The notes below the pieces were generated by a model. That model saw only the letters and a list, made by a program, of their open reading frames with translations, was not told the origin of the DNA and ran no database searches. This document shows positions 35,976 through 46,107 of a DNA stretch of 64,000 bases, piece by piece; the stretch's first letter is position 1, and each line of letters opens with the position of its first letter. The position numbers were made by a program, and so were the translations under genes. The DNA is from Lawsonibacter asaccharolyticus (GTDB taxonomy: Bacteria > Bacillota > Clostridia > Oscillospirales > Oscillospiraceae): positions 3,224,001 through 3,288,000 of the forward strand of contig BFBT01000001.1 in the NCBI GenBank assembly GCA_003112755.1, given 5' to 3'.

Positions 35976-37184
35976 TCAGTTCTGCTCCAGGATCTGCCCG
36001 ATCAGCTGATCCGCCATGATCAGGCTGCGGGGCACGTGGAAGGGCCCTTTGAAGGTGCAGCCCTTGCAGGCGGGCTCGGTGGGCTTGCCGTCCCGGCGGA
36101 GATAGCCGTACCACTCGCCGTACTCCGGGTCCGCGAAATAGGTCTTGCAGTAGTCCACGGTCTTGTAGAACCAGTCCAGATACTTCTCGTCCCCGCTGTC
36201 CCGGTACATCATCAGACTGGCGATCAGGATCTCGTTGTGGGGCCACCACAGCTTCATGTCGTGCTCATAGGCCTCCGGCGGGAATCCCATGCAGTCCACG
36301 AAGTAGAGCAGGCCGCCGTACTCCTTGTCCCAGCCCCGCTCGATGGCCATATCAAAGACCTCCATGGCCTTCGCCCGCAGCTCCGGGTCGTCCTCGTACT
36401 TGGCCTCCTCCATCAGAAACCAGCTGCACTCGATGTCGTGGCCCGGATTGACGAAGCGGCCGGCGGAGATATCGGACCAGAACTCGCCGTTCATGCCCAC
36501 GGTCTCCAGGGTGCACTTCAGCTCCGGCTTGTGGTGATAGCGGAAGATGGTCTCCACGCACTGCTTGGCCCGGGCGTCATAGACCTCCCGGTGCTCCGGG
36601 TCGCAGCGGCGCATCACTGATGTGATGTTCAGATAGATCATGGGGTCGGCCAGGGCGCGGCCGCTCCGGGTCTCCGGGATGGTCTTGGGGCCCATGCCGG
36701 CGGGGTCCTTGATGAGGCCGTTGTTCAGCTGATAGATCAGCTCATAGGCCCGGCGGGCCCGCTCCAGGCACTCCCTGTCCCCCGTGACCGCGTAATACTC
36801 CGCGTTGGCCAGGGCGTAGAAGCCCTCGGAGAAGCAGTAGCGGCGCTGGCGCAGCGGCTTGCCGTCGCCGGTGACGGTGAAGTACATCCGGCCGTCCGCC
36901 TCCCGGTTGATGCAGTGCTTCTCCATGAAGTCCAGACAGCTCTTGCTGGCCTCCAGCCACTCCGGCCGGGTGCCGTAGACGGTGCACAGATAGGCGTAGG
37001 TCCAGCCGCACCGCCCCTGCATCCACACGCTCTTGTCCGTGGAGAACAGGCGCCCTGTCCGGTCGATACAGGTGTAGACGCCGCCGTGCTCCTTGTCCAT
37101 GCCGTATTTCAGCCAAAATTCGGCACTGGACGCCAGTTCCTTCCTGACCCACTCCCTGGTCTCCTGCAATCTCTTTCTGTCCAT
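35976..37184 (-). CDS. N-acylglucosamine 2-epimerase (AGE/RnBP family)
   Basis: 402 residues of the (alpha/alpha)6-barrel AGE superfamily. Seen: WLKYGMDKEHGGVYTCIDRT, WMQGRCGWTYAYLC, RRYCFSEGFYALANAEYYA, NPGHDIECSWFLMEEAK, and WWPHNEILIASLMMY; the His residues of NPGHDIE and WWPHNE are the expected active-site positions. The family interconverts GlcNAc and ManNAc, though some members act on cellobiose or mannose. Together with nagA and nagB the ManNAc-to-GlcNAc role is preferred. ATG 37184 follows AAGGGG. Confidence 0.85.
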   Translation of the reverse strand: MDRKRLQETREWVRKELASSAEFWLKYGMDKEHGGVYTCIDRTGRLFSTDKSVWMQGRCGWTYAYLCTVYGTRPEWLEASKSCLDFMEKHCINREADGRMYFTVTGDGKPLRQRRYCFSEGFYALANAEYYAVTGDRECLERARRAYELIYQLNNGLIKDPAGMGPKTIPETRSGRALADPMIYLNITSVMRRCDPEHREVYDARAKQCVETIFRYHHKPELKCTLETVGMNGEFWSDISAGRFVNPGHDIECSWFLMEEAKYEDDPELRAKAMEVFDMAIERGWDKEYGGLLYFVDCMGFPPEAYEHDMKLWWPHNEILIASLMMYRDSGDEKYLDWFYKTVDYCKTYFADPEYGEWYGYLRRDGKPTEPACKGCTFKGPFHVPRSLIMADQLIGQILEQN

Positions 37185-37258
37185 AAATTTCAACCCCTTA
37201 TGACGGCAAAAGCCGCTGTTTTTTGGATTTTTCCACAACGATCCAAATCTGTAACTCC

Positions 37259-37287
37259 ATCATAGCACTCCAGGAAAGTTTTTTCAA
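37259..37287 (-). promoter_or_regulatory. Promoter of the AGE-rpiR operon
   Basis: Minus strand TTGAAA (37282-37287), 17 bases, TATGAT (37259-37264). It lies 36 bases from the divergent promoter's -35, so one regulator could control both. Confidence 0.8.
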
Positions 37288-37323
37288 TGAAATAATTTGT
37301 GAAAAATTTTTCCCGCATTTTAG

Positions 37324-37352
37324 GTGACAATCCACTCCCTGCATGATACAAT
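37324..37352 (+). promoter_or_regulatory. Promoter of the ROK-nagA-nagB operon
   Basis: GTGACA (37324-37329), 17 bases, TACAAT (37347-37352). The leader of about 140 bases to the GTG start (37353-37496) shows no clear hairpin or known riboswitch. Confidence 0.7.
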
Positions 37353-37496
37353 TATACAAGAGCGTTGGAATATCTCCCCCCTCGATTGGGCGTCTTGCTC
37401 CAAACCGCGCTTCCGGCTTCTCATTATATCCCCGAACGACGGGAATCGCAACAGCCAGAAAGAAGGACTTCCAAAAATTTTAGGAGGCGATTTGTC

Positions 37497-38876
37497 GTGA
37501 ATCAGTACGGTATCCAATTTGAGGTCAAAAACAAGCCCAGCCTGGACCCGGAGTTCATGCCCATCCTGAAGTTCAACCGCGCGTTTCTTGAGACGGCGAA
37601 GAAGCCGGTCTCCATTGCCCTGGAGCGCTCCGGCGGCCAGGTGGCAGTGTGTGACACCTTCATCCACGGCACCCCGGAGATGCGCCAGGCCGACCAATAC
37701 TACATCGACCGCCTGGTCAAGTCCATGCTGTGGATGAAGGGCGGCTTCAAGGTGTATGTCAGCGGGGACGAGGACATTTACAGCTATCTGAAAAAGACCT
37801 TCGCCCCCGGCGGCGCCCGTTCCTTTGACTCCGACTTCATGGCCGGCGTGTACGAGCGCCCCTTCGAGGTGGTCTTCTGCGACAAGGTCCCCCAGGAGGC
37901 GGGCGCCTCCCAGGCTGTCGGCCGCCATCTGGCGGGCTGCCGGGTGGGCTTCGACGCCGGCGGCAGCGACCGCAAGGTGTCCGCTGTCATCGACGGCGAG
38001 CCCGTCTACTCCGAGGAAGTGGTCTGGTTCCCCAAGATCACCGAGGACCCCGACTATCACTATGACGGCATCGTCTCCGCTTTCAAGTCCGCCGCCGAGA
38101 AGATGCCCCGGGTGGATGCGGTGGGCGTCTCCTCCGCCGGCATCTACATCGACAACCGGACTATGGTAGCCTCCCTGTTCCTGAAGGTGCCCAAAGACAA
38201 GTTCAACGAGAAGGTAAAGGACATCTATATCCGGGCCGCCCGGGACGTGTTCGGCCCCGACATCCCCCTGGTGGTGTGCAACGACGGCGACGTGTCCGCC
38301 CTGGCGGGCGCCATGGGCCTGGGCGAGAACAACGTACTGGGCATCGCCATGGGCACCAGCGAGGCTGTGGGCTATGTGGACGAGAAGGGCAACATCACCG
38401 GCTGGCTCAACGAGCTGGCTTTCATGCCGGTGGACGTGAACCCCGACGCCATGGAGGATGAGTGGTCCGGCGACATCGGCTGCGGCGTGAAGTACTTCTC
38501 CCAGGACGGCGTCATCAAGCTGGCTCCCCGGGCGGGCATCAACCTGTCCGAGTCCCTCTCCCCCGCGGAGAAGCTGAAGGAGGTCCAGAAGCTGATGGAT
38601 CAGGACGGCAACAACGCCGCCGAGATCTACCGCTCCATCGGCACCTATCTGGGCCACGCCCTGGCCTACTACTACGACCTGTATCACTGCAGGCACGTGC
38701 TGCTCCTGGGCCGGGTCATGTCCGGCAAGGGCGGCGACCTGGTTCTGGAGGAGGCCAAGCGGGTGCTGGCCGACGAGTATCCTGAGTGCTCCGGCAAGCT
38801 CTTCCCCGCCCTGCCCGACGAGAAATCCCGCCGCGTGGGCCAGTCTGTGGCCGCCGCCAGCCTGCCGGAGGTGTAA
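37497..38876 (+). CDS. ROK-like sugar kinase
   Basis: 459 residues from GTG 37497, nine bases after AGGAGG. About 140 N-terminal residues unlike classical ROK kinases precede an ASKHA nucleotide fold: GFDAGGSDRKVSAVIDGEPV (phosphate-1 loop, residue ~150), VGVSSAGIYIDN, VVCNDGDVSALAGAMGLGE, and GIAMGTSEAVGYVDEKGNIT (phosphate-2). The usual ROK zinc motif CxCGxxGC is not visible; a single Cys in GDIGCGVKYF sits nearby. Being first in an operon with nagA and nagB, it probably phosphorylates GlcNAc or ManNAc. Confidence 0.8.
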   Translation: MNQYGIQFEVKNKPSLDPEFMPILKFNRAFLETAKKPVSIALERSGGQVAVCDTFIHGTPEMRQADQYYIDRLVKSMLWMKGGFKVYVSGDEDIYSYLKKTFAPGGARSFDSDFMAGVYERPFEVVFCDKVPQEAGASQAVGRHLAGCRVGFDAGGSDRKVSAVIDGEPVYSEEVVWFPKITEDPDYHYDGIVSAFKSAAEKMPRVDAVGVSSAGIYIDNRTMVASLFLKVPKDKFNEKVKDIYIRAARDVFGPDIPLVVCNDGDVSALAGAMGLGENNVLGIAMGTSEAVGYVDEKGNITGWLNELAFMPVDVNPDAMEDEWSGDIGCGVKYFSQDGVIKLAPRAGINLSESLSPAEKLKEVQKLMDQDGNNAAEIYRSIGTYLGHALAYYYDLYHCRHVLLLGRVMSGKGGDLVLEEAKRVLADEYPECSGKLFPALPDEKSRRVGQSVAAASLPEV

Positions 38877-38882
38877 GCGCCC

Positions 38883-39998
38883 ATGATCATCGGCAACGCC
38901 AAGCTGTTCCTGGACGGCGCCTTCCAGGAGGGCTCCCTCACCTTTGAAAACGGCGTCATCACCGCTGTGGGCCCCGCCCAGGGTCCCTGTGACCTGGACG
39001 CCGGGGGAAAGTATCTGGTCCCCGGCTTCCTCGATGTCCACACCCACGGGGCCATGAACGAGGACTTCTCCGACGGGCGGCCCGAAGGACTGCCCATCAT
39101 GTCCCGCCACTACGCCGCCCACGGCGTCACCTCCTTTCTGGCCACCACCATGACCCTGAAGGAGGAGACCCTCACCCCCGCCATGCACGCCATCCGGGAC
39201 TTCCGCCGCCCGGCGGACGGCGCCAAGTGCGCCGGCATCCACCTGGAGGGTCCCTTCCTGTGCTACGCCAAGCGGGGCGCCCAGGCGGCGGAGAACCTGC
39301 ACGAGCCGGACGCTTCCATGTTCCACCGCCTCAATGAGGCCAGCGGCGGCATGGTCCGCCTGATCACCGTGGCGCCGGAGGAGGAGGGGGCCATCCCCTT
39401 TATCCGGGAGGTCTCCCAGACCTGCACCGTCTCCCTCGGCCACACCACTGCCGGCTATGAGACCGCCATGGCGGCCTACGGTGCGGGGGCCAGCCACGCC
39501 ACCCACCTCTTCAACGCCATGCCCTCCTTCCTCCACCGGGAGCCCGGGGTCATCGGCGCGGCCCTGGACAGCGGCGCCACGGTGGAGCTGATCTGTGACG
39601 GCCTGCACATCCATCCCGCCGTCATCCGGGCCACCCACAAGCTGTTTGGAGACAAGCTGGTCATCATCAGCGACTCCCTGCGCTGCGCCGGCATGCCCGA
39701 CGGCGAGTATGAGCTGGGCGGGCAGCCCATCGAGATGAAGGGCGGCAAGGCCACCCTGCGCGGGACCGACACCCTGGCCGGCTCCTCCTCCAACCTGCTC
39801 TCCGAGCTGCAAAACGTGGTGGCATTCGGCCTGCCTCTGGAGGACGCCGTCACCGCCCTCACCCTTGCTCCCGCCAGGGCCGTCCGGCTGGACCACCAGA
39901 TTGGCTCCTTGGCCGTGGGCAAGCAGGCCGACCTGGTGCTGCTCAACCCAGACCTCACCCTGGACTCCGTCTATGTGGACGGGGAAAAGGTCCGCTGA
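38883..39998 (+). CDS. nagA: N-acetylglucosamine-6-phosphate deacetylase
   Basis: Removes acetate from GlcNAc-6-P to give glucosamine-6-P. 371 residues. Amidohydrolase motifs: DVHTHGAMNEDF, the metal Glu of GIHLEGPFL, His of SLGHTTAGY, the ATHLFNAM His, and the catalytic Asp of IISDSLRCAG, followed by TLAGSSSNLL. ATG 38883 is six bases after the kinase stop codon and one operon with it. Confidence 0.94.
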   Translation: MIIGNAKLFLDGAFQEGSLTFENGVITAVGPAQGPCDLDAGGKYLVPGFLDVHTHGAMNEDFSDGRPEGLPIMSRHYAAHGVTSFLATTMTLKEETLTPAMHAIRDFRRPADGAKCAGIHLEGPFLCYAKRGAQAAENLHEPDASMFHRLNEASGGMVRLITVAPEEEGAIPFIREVSQTCTVSLGHTTAGYETAMAAYGAGASHATHLFNAMPSFLHREPGVIGAALDSGATVELICDGLHIHPAVIRATHKLFGDKLVIISDSLRCAGMPDGEYELGGQPIEMKGGKATLRGTDTLAGSSSNLLSELQNVVAFGLPLEDAVTALTLAPARAVRLDHQIGSLAVGKQADLVLLNPDLTLDSVYVDGEKVR

Positions 39999-40019
39999 AT
40001 TTAGAAGGAGGAATCCCCC

Positions 40020-40745
40020 ATGAAGATCATTTCCGCAAAGGACTATCAGGCGCTCAGCCGCGCCGCCGCCAATATCATCTCTGCCCAGGTCATCCTCAAG
40101 CCCAGCTGTGTCCTGGGCCTGGCCACCGGCTCCAGTCCGGTGGGCACCTATCAGCAGCTCATCGAGTGGTACAAGCAGGGTGACCTGGACTTCTCCCAGG
40201 TCCGCACCGTCAACCTGGACGAGTATGTGGGGCTGGACAAGGACCACGACCAGAGCTACGCCTACTTCATGCGCACCAACCTGTTCGACCACATCAACGT
40301 GGACCCCGCCAACACCAACATCCCGGACGGCATGGCCCCCGACGAGGCGGAGGAGTGCGCCCGCTACGACAAGGTCATCCATGACCTGGGCGGCATCGAC
40401 CTGCAGCTGCTGGGCCTGGGCGTCAACGGCCACATCGGCTTCAACGAGCCCGCCGACGCCTTCTCCACCGGCACCCATCAGGTCACCCTCACCGAGAGCA
40501 CCCGGGACGCCAACAAGCGCTTCTTCGCCAGCATCGACGAGGTGCCCACCCACGCCCGCACCATGGGCACCCGGGAGATCCTTCAGGCCCGCCGGGTGCT
40601 GATGGTGGCCTCCGGCGCCAACAAGGCCCAGGCCATCAAGGACGCTTTCTTCGGCCCCGTCACTCCCCAGGTCCCTGCCTCCATCCTTCAGTACCACCCC
40701 GACTTCACCCTGGTGGCCGATGAGGCGGCCCTCTCCCTCCTGTAA
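40020..40745 (+). CDS. nagB: Glucosamine-6-phosphate deaminase
   Basis: Converts glucosamine-6-P to fructose-6-P and ammonia, feeding glycolysis or the phosphoketolase encoded nearby. 241 residues. Conserved LGLATGSSPVGTYQQLI, TVNLDEYVGL (catalytic Asp), GLGVNGHIGFNEP (catalytic His) and TMGTREILQARRVLMVASG. The allosteric C-terminal extension of the E. coli enzyme is absent, as in other Firmicutes. ATG 40020 follows AGAAGGAGG. Confidence 0.95.
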   Translation: MKIISAKDYQALSRAAANIISAQVILKPSCVLGLATGSSPVGTYQQLIEWYKQGDLDFSQVRTVNLDEYVGLDKDHDQSYAYFMRTNLFDHINVDPANTNIPDGMAPDEAEECARYDKVIHDLGGIDLQLLGLGVNGHIGFNEPADAFSTGTHQVTLTESTRDANKRFFASIDEVPTHARTMGTREILQARRVLMVASGANKAQAIKDAFFGPVTPQVPASILQYHPDFTLVADEAALSLL

Positions 40746-40770
40746 GGAGCCGGACATATTTTTAAACCCA

Positions 40771-40804
40771 GCAGGGCCGCGGAACAACAGTTCCGCGGCC
40801 CTGC
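40771..40804. terminator. Convergent terminator of nagB and malic enzyme
   Basis: 15-bp stem GCAGGGCCGCGGAAC/GTTCCGCGGCCCTGC with an AACA loop. Minus strand continues TGGGTTTAAAAAT, plus strand TTCCATCTCTTTT; it can serve both genes but neither U-run is ideal. Confidence 0.75.
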
Positions 40805-40832
40805 TTCCATCTCTTTTCTGTCTGCGCTCCCC

Positions 40833-42005
<1,173 letters not shown>

Positions 42006-42066
42006 AACTCCATTCCTTTCCATGTATCATCTCGGTCCCGCGCGCGGGACTTCCTTCCATACCGCT

Positions 42067-42094
42067 ATTATACCGGATCGGACAAAAATCGCAA
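42067..42094 (-). promoter_or_regulatory. Malic enzyme promoter
   Basis: Minus strand TTGCGA (42089-42094), 16 bases, TATAAT (42067-42072). Confidence 0.75.
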
Positions 42095-42261
42095 CCGCTT
42101 TCTCCTCCCCTCTCCCACATTTCTTTCTCCCGGTGCCGGGGGCCTTTTGGTGCATCTCTCCCCGCCCCGCGGGAAAGATATCCGGTGCGGGAGGCGCCCC
42201 TCCCCGCCTACGCCGGCCCAAACAGGTCCCCGTGCGCGAAAAGACGAAAAAAATCACGTTT

Positions 42262-42289
42262 TTGCTTTTCTTTCAGGGGAAAATATACT
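42262..42289 (+). promoter_or_regulatory. Promoter of the APC permease gene
   Basis: TTGCTT (42262-42267), 16 bases, TATACT (42284-42289). The remaining bases of 42095-42261 hold no gene that I can see. Confidence 0.55.
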
Positions 42290-42382
42290 ATACTATTAAG
42301 GACTGTATCCGTACTGCATCCCGGGCGCTGGCACATGGTGTTTTCCAGCCCCCGGCCTTTTTCAGAGAGGAGGCGGCCTGCT

Positions 42383-43729
42383 TTGGAGCAGCAACTGACG
42401 AAAAAATACGGCCTGCCTACCGCCATCTGCATGGTGGTCGGCATCGTCATCGGCAGCGGCATCTTTTTCAAAGCGGAAAAGATCCTCAACGCCACCGGCG
42501 GCGACCTGCGCACAGGCATCCTGGCCTGGATCATCGGCGGCCTGATCGCCATCTCCAACGCCTGCGCCTTTGCCGTCATGGCCACCCGCTATCAGAAGGT
42601 GGGTGGCATGGTGGATTATGCCGAGGCCGCCGTGGGCCGGGCCTACGGCTACTATCTGGGCTGGTTCCTGGCCGCGGTCTACTATCCCTGTCTGACCAGC
42701 ACCCTGGCCTGGGTGTCCGCCCGCTATACCTGTGTCCTGCTGGGCTACGACATCGTCAGCGGCGAGTGCATGACCATCACCCTGTTCTATCTGGTGGCCG
42801 CCTACTTCATCAACACCATGGCCCCCCGTCTGGCCGGCAAGCTCCAGGTCTCCATGACCCTCATCAAGCTGGTCCCCATCCTGCTCATGGCCGGGATGGG
42901 CACTGCGGCAGGGCTGCGGAGCGGCATGACCGCCGCCAACTTCGCCCAGGTCACCGCCGACACCGTTACCGCCTACCCCCTCTTCACCGCCCTGGCCGCC
43001 ACGGCCTTCGCCTATGAGGGCTGGGTGGTGGCCACCACCATCAACGCGGAGCTCAAGGACCCGAAGCGCACCCTGCCCCTGGCCCTGGTCTGCGGGGTGG
43101 GCATCATCATGCTGATCTATCTGTTCTACTATGTGGGCATCGCCGGAGCGGTCCCCAACGCCGTCATGATGGAGAGCGGGGAGCATGGCGCAAGGCTGGC
43201 TTTCTCCACTATCTTTGGCCAGGCTGGGGGCACCATACTGTTTGTCTTTGTGCTCATCTCCTGCCTGGGCACCTGCAACGGGCTGATGATGGGCTGCACC
43301 CGTGGATTTTACGCCCTGGCGGCCCGGGGAACAGGGCCCAAGCCTCAGATCCTCTCCCAGGTGGACCCCTCCACCGGCATGACCTCCAACGCGGCTGCAG
43401 CCGGACTGCTGGCCTGCGCCTTCTGGGGGACCTACTTCTATTTCGGCTGCCTCCAAAATCATCTGGGCCCCTTCCGCTTTGACTCCTCCGAGATCCCCAT
43501 CATCACCCTCTACGCCATGTACCTCCCCATCTTCCTGGGCTTCATGCGGGAAGCCAGGGAGGAGCCGCCCTTCCGCCGCTTCGTGCTCCCCGCCCTGGCC
43601 CTGTGCAGCGGCCTGTTCATGGTGATCGCCGGCATCCTGTCCTACCAGTGGGACTGCCTCTATTATCTGCTCTTCTTCGCCGTCTTTATGGCGGCGGGGG
43701 CACTCTTCTACAAGCGGAAGAGCCTCTGA
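42383..43729 (+). CDS. APC-family amino acid permease
   Basis: 448 residues with about 12 membrane spans. The start is TTG 42383, nine bases after GAGGAGG; in-frame codons further upstream are Pro/Arg-rich non-membrane sequence. APC fold signature at the start (CMVVGIVIGSGIFFK, the unwound helix 1), then YAEAAVGRAYGYYLGWFLA, FAYEGWVVATTINAELKDPK typical of the serine/threonine exchanger and LAT-type branch, and YYVGIAGAVP. Substrate is likely an amino acid, not further resolved. Monocistronic with a strong terminator. Confidence 0.88.
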   Translation: MEQQLTKKYGLPTAICMVVGIVIGSGIFFKAEKILNATGGDLRTGILAWIIGGLIAISNACAFAVMATRYQKVGGMVDYAEAAVGRAYGYYLGWFLAAVYYPCLTSTLAWVSARYTCVLLGYDIVSGECMTITLFYLVAAYFINTMAPRLAGKLQVSMTLIKLVPILLMAGMGTAAGLRSGMTAANFAQVTADTVTAYPLFTALAATAFAYEGWVVATTINAELKDPKRTLPLALVCGVGIIMLIYLFYYVGIAGAVPNAVMMESGEHGARLAFSTIFGQAGGTILFVFVLISCLGTCNGLMMGCTRGFYALAARGTGPKPQILSQVDPSTGMTSNAAAAGLLACAFWGTYFYFGCLQNHLGPFRFDSSEIPIITLYAMYLPIFLGFMREAREEPPFRRFVLPALALCSGLFMVIAGILSYQWDCLYYLLFFAVFMAAGALFYKRKSL

Positions 43730-43746
43730 GCCCGCTGTCATCGGTC

Positions 43747-43783
43747 AGCCCGGAGCCCCCCGATGGGGGCTCCGGGCTTTTTT
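43747..43783 (+). terminator. Terminator of the APC permease gene
   Basis: 14-bp stem AGCCCGGAGCCCCC/GGGGGCTCCGGGCT with a CGAT loop and a TTTTTT run. Confidence 0.93.
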
Positions 43784-43867
43784 CAGCGGCCAGAGAGGCA
43801 GGAATGTGGTCCGGTCCCCTTTCTTCAGGCAGCGGTGCCTGGGGCAGCCGAGACAGAAAAGAAGAAC

Positions 43868-43900
43868 ACAAAAGCGCAGGGGCTGTAAGTCCCTGCGCTT
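43868..43900 (-). terminator. Terminator of the recN operon
   Basis: Minus strand stem AAGCGCAGGG/CCCTGCGCTT followed by TTGTGTTCTTCTTTTC; ends the long leftward operon. Confidence 0.85.
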
Positions 43901-43944
43901 CGCCTCTTTTATTCCGCTCCCGTCTCTGGGCCGCACCCCCGGGA

Positions 43945-45627
43945 TCACTTCTTTTTGACTGCCTCCGCCTGATCCAAGAGCTCCTCCGCGCTCCTGCGCA
44001 GGGCCGGAGTCACCGCCGCCCCGCCGATGAGCCGGGCCAGCTCCTCGATGCGGCCGGCGCGGTCCAGCCGCTCCACCCGGGTGTAGGTCCGGCCGTCCCG
44101 CTCCCCCTTCTCCACCGAGAAATGGGTGTCCGCCATGGCGGCGATCTGGGGCAGGTGGGTGACGCAGAGCACCTGCTTCTTCCGGGCCACCTGGGCCATC
44201 TTTTCCGCCACCTTCTGGGCCGCCCGGCCGGACACTCCGGTGTCCACCTCGTCAAAGACCAGGCTGTCGATGCCGTCGTCCTCCGCCAGCACATTTTTCA
44301 GCGCCAGCATGATGCGGGCCAGCTCTCCTCCGGAGGCCACCTTCTGGATGGGCTTGAGAGCCTCGCCCACGTTGGCGGACATGAGGAACTGCACCTCGTC
44401 CCCGCCGGTCTCATCCAGCCCCCAGGCCCCCTCCTTGGGGGCGAACTCCACCTGGAAGCGGACTTTGGGCATGTCCAGCTGGCGCAGCTCCTCCTGCACC
44501 CGGGTCTGGAGGGCCTCGGCCGCCCGCCTGCGGGCCTGGGAGAGTACCCCCGCCCGCCTCGCCGCCTCCTCCCTGGCCTTCTCCAGCTTCTGGCTCAGGC
44601 GGGCGATGGTGTCGTCGGCGTACTGGATCTGGTCCAGCTCCTGGCGGCTCCGCTCCAGGTAATCCAGCATCTCCTCTACTGTGGAGCCGTACTTCTTTTT
44701 CAGCCGGTAGATGGTATCCAGCCGCCCCTCCAGCTCGTCCAGTTCCTCCGGGGAGAAGTCCAGCTCCTCCTCCAGATCCCGCAGCAGCTCCACCGCGTCG
44801 TCCGCCTCACACCGCAGCTGGGACAGCTTCTCCTGGAGCTGGGAGAGGCGGTCGCTGTACCGGGCCACCCCCTGGACGGCCCCCTCGGCCTCTGCGAGCA
44901 GGTCGGCCGCTCCCCGGCCGTCCTCGTCCCCGGACAGGGCGTACTGGGCGGTCTGGACCGCATCCATCAGCTTCCCGGCGCTGCGCAGAAGCTGGCGCCG
45001 CCCGTCCAGTTCCCGGTCCTCCCCCGGCTTCAGGTCGGCCCGCTCCAGCTCCCCGATCTGGAAGGTGAGGGTGTCCACCCGGCGGGAGCGCTCCGCCTCG
45101 TCCATCTCCAGTTCCCCGATCTTTCTCCGCAGCTCCACCAAGGCTCCGTATGCCTCCCGGAAGGAGGCCAGCTCCCCCTCCGTGTGTCCGGAGCGGTCCA
45201 GATAGCCCAGATGGCAGGCCGGGTCCAGCAGCTGCTGTCCGTCGTGCTGGCCGTGGATGTTCAGCAGCTGACGCCCCAGCTCCCGCAGCTGGGCCACGGT
45301 CACCAGCCGCCCGTCCACCCGGCAGATATTCCGGCCGTCCCCCTGGATCTCCCGCTGGAGGAGCAGCTCCTCCCCCGCCGGGACGCCGTTTTCCTCCAGC
45401 CAGCCCAGCCCGGACACGCCGGTGAACACCGCATTGACCAAGGCCGACTTCGCCCCGGTGCGGATCAGCTCCCGGCTGGTCCGCTCCCCCAGCACCGCAC
45501 TGATGGCGTCAATGACGATGGACTTGCCCGCTCCGGTCTCACCGGTCAGGGCGTTGAAGCCAGGATCGAACTGGATATCGGCCCGCTCGATGACCGCGAT
45601 ATTCTCAATGTGAAGCAGAGAAAGCAT
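43945..45627 (-). CDS. recN: DNA repair protein RecN
   Basis: SMC-like ATPase acting early in double-strand break repair. 560 residues: N-terminal ATP-binding half with Walker A GETGAGKS (residues 29-36), long coiled-coil middle (residues ~160-350, e.g. RQLLRSAGKLMDAVQTAQYA and LDYLERSRQELDQIQYADD), and C-terminal half with the ABC signature VASGGELARIMLALK and Walker B SLVFDEVDTGVSG. Last gene of the operon, immediately after argR as in many Firmicutes. Confidence 0.95.
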   Translation of the reverse strand: MLSLLHIENIAVIERADIQFDPGFNALTGETGAGKSIVIDAISAVLGERTSRELIRTGAKSALVNAVFTGVSGLGWLEENGVPAGEELLLQREIQGDGRNICRVDGRLVTVAQLRELGRQLLNIHGQHDGQQLLDPACHLGYLDRSGHTEGELASFREAYGALVELRRKIGELEMDEAERSRRVDTLTFQIGELERADLKPGEDRELDGRRQLLRSAGKLMDAVQTAQYALSGDEDGRGAADLLAEAEGAVQGVARYSDRLSQLQEKLSQLRCEADDAVELLRDLEEELDFSPEELDELEGRLDTIYRLKKKYGSTVEEMLDYLERSRQELDQIQYADDTIARLSQKLEKAREEAARRAGVLSQARRRAAEALQTRVQEELRQLDMPKVRFQVEFAPKEGAWGLDETGGDEVQFLMSANVGEALKPIQKVASGGELARIMLALKNVLAEDDGIDSLVFDEVDTGVSGRAAQKVAEKMAQVARKKQVLCVTHLPQIAAMADTHFSVEKGERDGRTYTRVERLDRAGRIEELARLIGGAAVTPALRRSAEELLDQAEAVKKK

Positions 45628-45654
45628 CTTTGCCCCTCCTGACCTGTCTCAAAC

Positions 45655-46107
45655 TCACTCCAGCAGCTTGTGGGCCTCGCTGCAAAATGCCTCTGCCGAG
45701 GCGCTGTCCCGCATGATGAGCATCCCGGTGTCGTCCCCCGCCAGACTGCCCACCATCCCGGCGATCTCCATCCCGTCCAGGGCGGAGCAGGCCGCCGAGG
45801 CCAGCCCGGGCATGGTCTTGACCACCACCAGATTCTGGGCCGCCTCCACCGAGACCACCCCCTCCTTGAAGATGTTCCGCAGCCGGCCCGCGGAGCTCTT
45901 TCCCTCCTGCCGGTCCGCTGCCACATAGCGGTAGCTGCCGGAGGGGGCCAGCTCCTTCACCAGCCGCAGCTGTTTGATGTCCCGGGAAATGGTGGCCTGG
46001 GTGGTGGTGAACCCCCGCAGCTTCAGCTCAGCGAGCAGCTGCTCCTGGGTCTCCACATCCATCATGCGGATCACATTCAAAATCTCCGCCTGTCTCGCTC
46101 GCTTCAC
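45655..46107 (-). CDS. argR: Arginine repressor
   Basis: 150 residues, normal length. Winged helix at the N-terminus (LAELKLRGFTTTQATISRDI, then KQLRLVKEL) and the C-terminal oligomerisation/arginine-binding domain (GLASAACSALDGM, VGSLAGDDTGMLIM). Controls arginine synthesis and catabolism genes. GTG 46107 overlaps the nadK stop by four bases (GTGA), as with nadK and tlyA upstream. Confidence 0.94.
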   Translation of the reverse strand: MKRARQAEILNVIRMMDVETQEQLLAELKLRGFTTTQATISRDIKQLRLVKELAPSGSYRYVAADRQEGKSSAGRLRNIFKEGVVSVEAAQNLVVVKTMPGLASAACSALDGMEIAGMVGSLAGDDTGMLIMRDSASAEAFCSEAHKLLE

